NCBI GenBank assembly: GCA_028290225.1
Contig: JAQGKH010000241.1
Coordinates: forward strand, 1-6,003
Direction: 5' to 3'
Length of the DNA: 6,003 nt
Origin: Devosia sp.
GTDB lineage: Bacteria; Pseudomonadota; Alphaproteobacteria; Rhizobiales; Devosiaceae
Position numbers and translations under genes: made by a program. The notes under the pieces were generated by a model. That model worked only from the letters and a program-made list of their open reading frames with translations, was not told the DNA's origin and ran no database searches. Positions 5,763 to 6,003 of this stretch are shown here, piece by piece (positions within the stretch are counted from its first letter, which is position 1; every line of letters starts with the position of its first letter).

Positions 5763-5837
5763 GCTGCCGTAGCTCAGTGGTAGAGCACCCCCTTGGTAAG
5801 GGGGAGGCCGACAGTTCAATCCTGTCCGGCAGCACCA
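5763..5837 (+). tRNA. tRNA-Thr (anticodon GGU)
   Basis: A complete 75-nt cloverleaf with encoded CCA. Acceptor GCTGCCG (5763-5769) pairs perfectly with CGGCAGC (5827-5833), followed by discriminator A and CCA (5835-5837). D stem GCTC/GAGC (5772-5775, 5783-5786); anticodon stem CCCCC/GGGGG (5788-5792, 5800-5804) with loop TTGGTAA, so the anticodon is GGT (5795-5797), reading ACC and ACU threonine codons. The T stem GACAG/CTGTC (5810-5814, 5822-5826) encloses TTCAATC. It is the only plus-strand gene in the window and is divergent from the small basic gene. A weak upstream promoter (TTGGTC, 18 bp, TATGGC) is possible but not convincing. No second copy of its 3' end, as an integrated element would leave, is seen in the window. 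Confidence 0.98.
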
Positions 5838-5840
5838 GTT

Positions 5841-5875
5841 ATTTTCGCGATCAGCGCGACGCCAGAGGCGAAAAT
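5841..5875. repeat. Inverted repeat just after tRNA-Thr
   Basis: ATTTTCGC (5841-5848) and GCGAAAAT (5868-5875) are a perfect 8-bp inverted repeat around a 19-nt loop, starting 3 nt after the tRNA CCA. The AT part is at the stem base and no uridine run follows on either strand, so it is not a standard intrinsic terminator; it could be a tRNA 3'-trailer structure or a protein-binding site. Confidence 0.5.
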
Positions 5876-5891
5876 CTCAGGCCATGATGAA

Positions 5892-5910
5892 GTGTCGGCC
5901 GGACCGACGC
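5892..5910. repeat. GC-rich hairpin downstream of tRNA-Thr
   Basis: GTGTCGG (5892-5898) pairs with CCGACGC (5904-5910) through 7 bp, one of them a T-G wobble, around the 5-nt loop CCGGA. Neither strand has a clear uridine run after it. It could help end the tRNA transcript or a converging minus-strand gene, but this is weakly supported. Confidence 0.35.
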
Positions 5911-5958
5911 ATACCACTTTCGAGCGCGCAATATGGACTGCCGTCGTAGACTGCGGAT

Positions 5959-6003
5959 CTAGGCGTTGAGTTTCTTTAGATTATTCAACAACTGGACTTC
6001 GAC
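5959..6003 (-). CDS. Possible C-terminal end of an unidentified minus-strand gene
   Basis: At the right edge one minus-strand frame reads 14 codons, 'VEVQLLNNLKKLNA', then TAG (5959-5961), while the other two minus frames stop within the same stretch. The amphipathic, lysine-ending sequence looks like a plausible protein tail, and its direction agrees with the other protein genes. It is too short to identify and is more AT-rich than its neighbours, so it may equally be non-coding spacer. Confidence 0.25.
   Translation of the reverse strand, partial: VEVQLLNNLKKLNA

Noticed and set aside
5195..5887. 230-codon plus-strand open frame running through the tRNA gene
   Set aside because: It crosses an intact tRNA-Thr and the start of murA; not a protein gene.
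1..6003. Mobile element, CRISPR array, defence system or other novel system
   Set aside because: No transposase, integrase, spaced direct repeats or effector-like gene is visible; all supported genes are housekeeping or conserved alphaproteobacterial families.

Overview
The window looks like an ordinary stretch of housekeeping chromosome from a GC-rich alphaproteobacterium, most likely Hyphomicrobiales (Rhizobiales). Three things point there: the gene order murA - DUF2948 - hisD - UPF0262 - low-molecular-weight phosphatase - infA - maf - yacG, which I recall as typical of that order; the UPF0262 and DUF2948 families, which are essentially alphaproteobacterial; and the protein sequences themselves. 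A Devosia-like genus is possible, but I cannot prove it from here. Every protein gene I can support lies on the minus strand; the only plus-strand gene is a tRNA. The long plus-strand open frames are GC-rich shadows.

Layout, reading the minus strand in transcription order (right to left). At 5959-6003 there may be the last 14 codons of an unidentified gene. At 5763-5837 a complete tRNA-Thr(GGU) lies on the plus strand, followed by two inverted repeats. A small, very basic 52-residue protein (5492-5650) has its own candidate promoter and precedes murA (4069-5361), the first committed enzyme of peptidoglycan synthesis. murA ends in a strong intrinsic terminator (4031-4060). After a spacer holding a candidate promoter (3821-3849) comes a tightly packed unit: a DUF2948 protein (3335-3766), histidinol dehydrogenase hisD (2027-3319), a UPF0262 domain joined in frame to a low-molecular-weight protein-tyrosine-phosphatase-like domain (1059-2030), translation initiation factor IF-1 infA (764-982), the Maf nucleotide pyrophosphatase (116-754) and the start of the zinc protein YacG (1-119, cut by the window edge).

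The gaps within the DUF2948-to-yacG unit are 15 bp, a 4-bp overlap, 76 bp, 9 bp and a 4-bp overlap, consistent with one transcript. The largest gap, before infA, could hold an extra promoter or leader. The unit mixes histidine synthesis, translation initiation, nucleotide-pool cleaning and three poorly understood proteins, so it is better read as a conserved growth-linked cluster than as one pathway.

The most noteworthy item is the in-frame UPF0262-phosphatase fusion: two neighbouring genes of the usual cluster occur here as one polypeptide, which suggests that the uncharacterised UPF0262 domain works with the phosphatase. I found no mobile element, CRISPR array, defence system or clear new system.
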